A DNA stretch of 64,000 bases, from contig OX442421.1 in NCBI GenBank assembly GCA_949361645.1, forward strand, positions 894,501 through 958,500, written 5' to 3'. The translations under genes and the position numbers were made by a program. The DNA comes from Spongilla lacustris (taxonomy: Eukaryota > Porifera > Demospongiae > Spongillida > Spongillidae). Below, piece after piece: positions 62,804 to 64,000 of this stretch (positions within the stretch are counted from its first letter, which is position 1; every line of letters starts with the position of its first letter). Below the pieces are notes generated by a model. The model made no database searches. It saw nothing but the letters and a program-made list of their open reading frames with translations, and had not been told where the DNA came from.

Positions 62804-63163
62804 CCTATGCGTAGGGACTTGGACCTGGGGATTTAAGGTTTAACACATCTGAGTAGGTCTGGAAGGAGAGGGGACAATGGCAGGGGGCAATCTTGTATAA
62901 GATGGTTATTACAAGCTTTTATCATGATCTCATTTTCCCCTTGCAGCTCCTTCTACTGTTAGCCAGCACTGTGTGTTCACTGACACACGAATTTGTTTGA
63001 CATTCGTGAGCGCGCTGGGACAACCTAGACATCTCCAGATCTATTAGATCTCTGCATGAATATATCTACACAGTTACCAACTGAACACCATTGATGTCTG
63101 TAACTGTTTCCATTGGTAAACGAGCTGAGTTATACAGATCGTCGTCATATGCATGTGACCTGC

Positions 63164-63583
63164 ATGGTCAGAACGTACCGTTCCTACGTACTGTCCAATT
63201 AGAAGATGCACGGAGAGGAAGGAGCTGAGCGTACTGCCGGCACTCGGCTGATTTAATGTATACTATACAAGCAAAACAAATTCCCTGGATCCAAACCGTA
63301 GCCTGGTACGGAACGATGGCAATGGTATTATGCAATCACGACAATAAACGGCTAAGTGATGTCATGTCTGTAACGGAGCTGTAACGGAACGTTCTTACCT
63401 AACGTACTGTTACGGAGCTGTAACGAGATGGCACCACCCAAATACGAGACGGCACGACCCGAATACGAGATGGCACGACCCGAATACGAGACGGCGCGAC
63501 CCGAATACGAGATGGCGCGACCCGAACGACCCGAATACGAAAAGCGAGCGCGTGTCGAATTATGGCAGTGATCACCCCCCATA
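63164..63583 (-). repeat. Terminal inverted repeat, right copy, outer end
   Basis: Inverted copy of the terminus, ending CCCCCCATA. One internal 21-bp unit is scrambled (GACCCGAACGACCCG near 63,520). Confidence 0.85.
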
Positions 63584-64000
63584 GGTCCCAACGAGTGATT
63601 GCCGATTCAATTTTTTTTTAAATTGCCTACACAACCAAATCCCTACTAACTGTAACAGATCCGTTAGGCATATCATTCTGTAACAGATGCGTTGCACATT
63701 CATTCTACATATTATTTTCCTGTAACAGTTAGATATAACATAATGTTACATTATGTTAAATCTGATTGTAAAGAAAATGTGATACAGCTTCTTCAAACAA
63801 TCAGTTACATTTATTCAAATAATCTGTTACGTATTGATGCCGTATCTGTTACACCCAATTACACAGCCAAATTTATACAATCTGTACCAGATATGATTTA
63901 GCCATCATACTCTATCAGACACAATGATCAGTCTGAACCAGGTATGATTGCAAGTGACAATGTGATCCAGAATGATACGAAGACCGCAAACAGAATGATG
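63584..64000. other. Right flank; TGTAACAGAT-rich
   Basis: No gene seen. The words CTGTAACAG(A/T), TCTGTTAC and CCGTTAG recur at least six times in 250 bp (63,650-63,850), echoing the CGTTACAG/CTGTAACGG words of the terminal repeat. Confidence 0.4.

Larger units (their letters stand above)
46540..63583 (-). mobile_element. 16.5-kb TIR element, right copy (inverted), with a later insertion
   Basis: Mirror image of the left copy. Positions x and 92,635 minus x correspond from about 30.6 to 45.9 kb, and the total length differs only by a 568-bp insertion plus an 8-bp duplication and small indels. The bases outside its ends (GTATTT within the solo terminus on the left, GGTCCC on the right) do not match, so no target duplication supports an independent insertion here. 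Confidence 0.8.

Noticed and set aside
29636..63583. Simple read-foldback artefact as the whole explanation of the palindrome
   Set aside because: The outer arms differ by substitutions, indels and an 8-bp-duplicated insertion, so both outer ends are independently sequenced; an inner double-walk remains possible and is listed as a finding.

Overview
The window looks like a metazoan nuclear genome, most likely a demosponge of the Amphimedon kind; a cnidarian is the main alternative. The signs are AT-rich DNA, the frequent motif TACATGTA, very short GT-AG introns (about 37 to 300 bp), a restriction-endonuclease-like plus kinase protein of the Crinkler type, a TKL-like kinase built from tiny exons, and two lineages of the animal integrase-core DDE family. 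The assignment is inferred from sequence character; no marker gene proves it. Many long open frames here lie in minisatellites and are not genes.

Layout. 1-9 kb: low-complexity DNA, a 5'-truncated and frameshifted reverse transcriptase (3.0-4.9 kb) lying between 34-bp inverted repeats, a 38-bp perfect palindrome at 5.99 kb, a hAT-like end at 8.01 kb and a 104-bp foldback at 8.9 kb. 10-18 kb: a belt of five minisatellite families (20, 27, 22, GA-rich and 31 bp); the 31-bp array lies inside a TTAA-flanked element (16,418-18,825). 19-21 kb: the REase-like/kinase gene, apparently broken in its kinase half. 23-26 kb: a TKL-like kinase whose upstream part is a tandemly duplicated array of mini-exons, all of length 3n and all phase 1-1, followed by a 26-bp minisatellite. 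27.5-29.2 kb, minus strand: a nine-exon integrase-core gene that keeps D, D and E.

29,636-63,583 is the main feature: a giant inverted repeat made of two head-to-head copies of a previously unfamiliar 16.5-kb element. Each copy has about 410-bp terminal inverted repeats that start TATGGGGGGTGATCACTGCC and carry GC-rich 21-bp tandem subrepeats. The left copy is bounded by a perfect 6-bp duplication (CACTTC); the right copy has none. The two copies face each other across a 423-bp centre. Both arms carry the same multiply frameshifted integrase, a piggyBac-like remnant and nested foldbacks. The outer 1.75 kb of the arms differ by about 1-2% and by a 568-bp hAT-like insertion with an 8-bp duplication, present only on the right. 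The inner 14.7 kb look identical wherever compared, even in a 28-base homopolymer. This is either a very recent inverted duplication (or arm-to-arm conversion) or an assembly that walked one stretch twice.

The genes form no pathway; the window is a mobile-element and satellite landscape with one kinase gene and one effector-like gene embedded in it.
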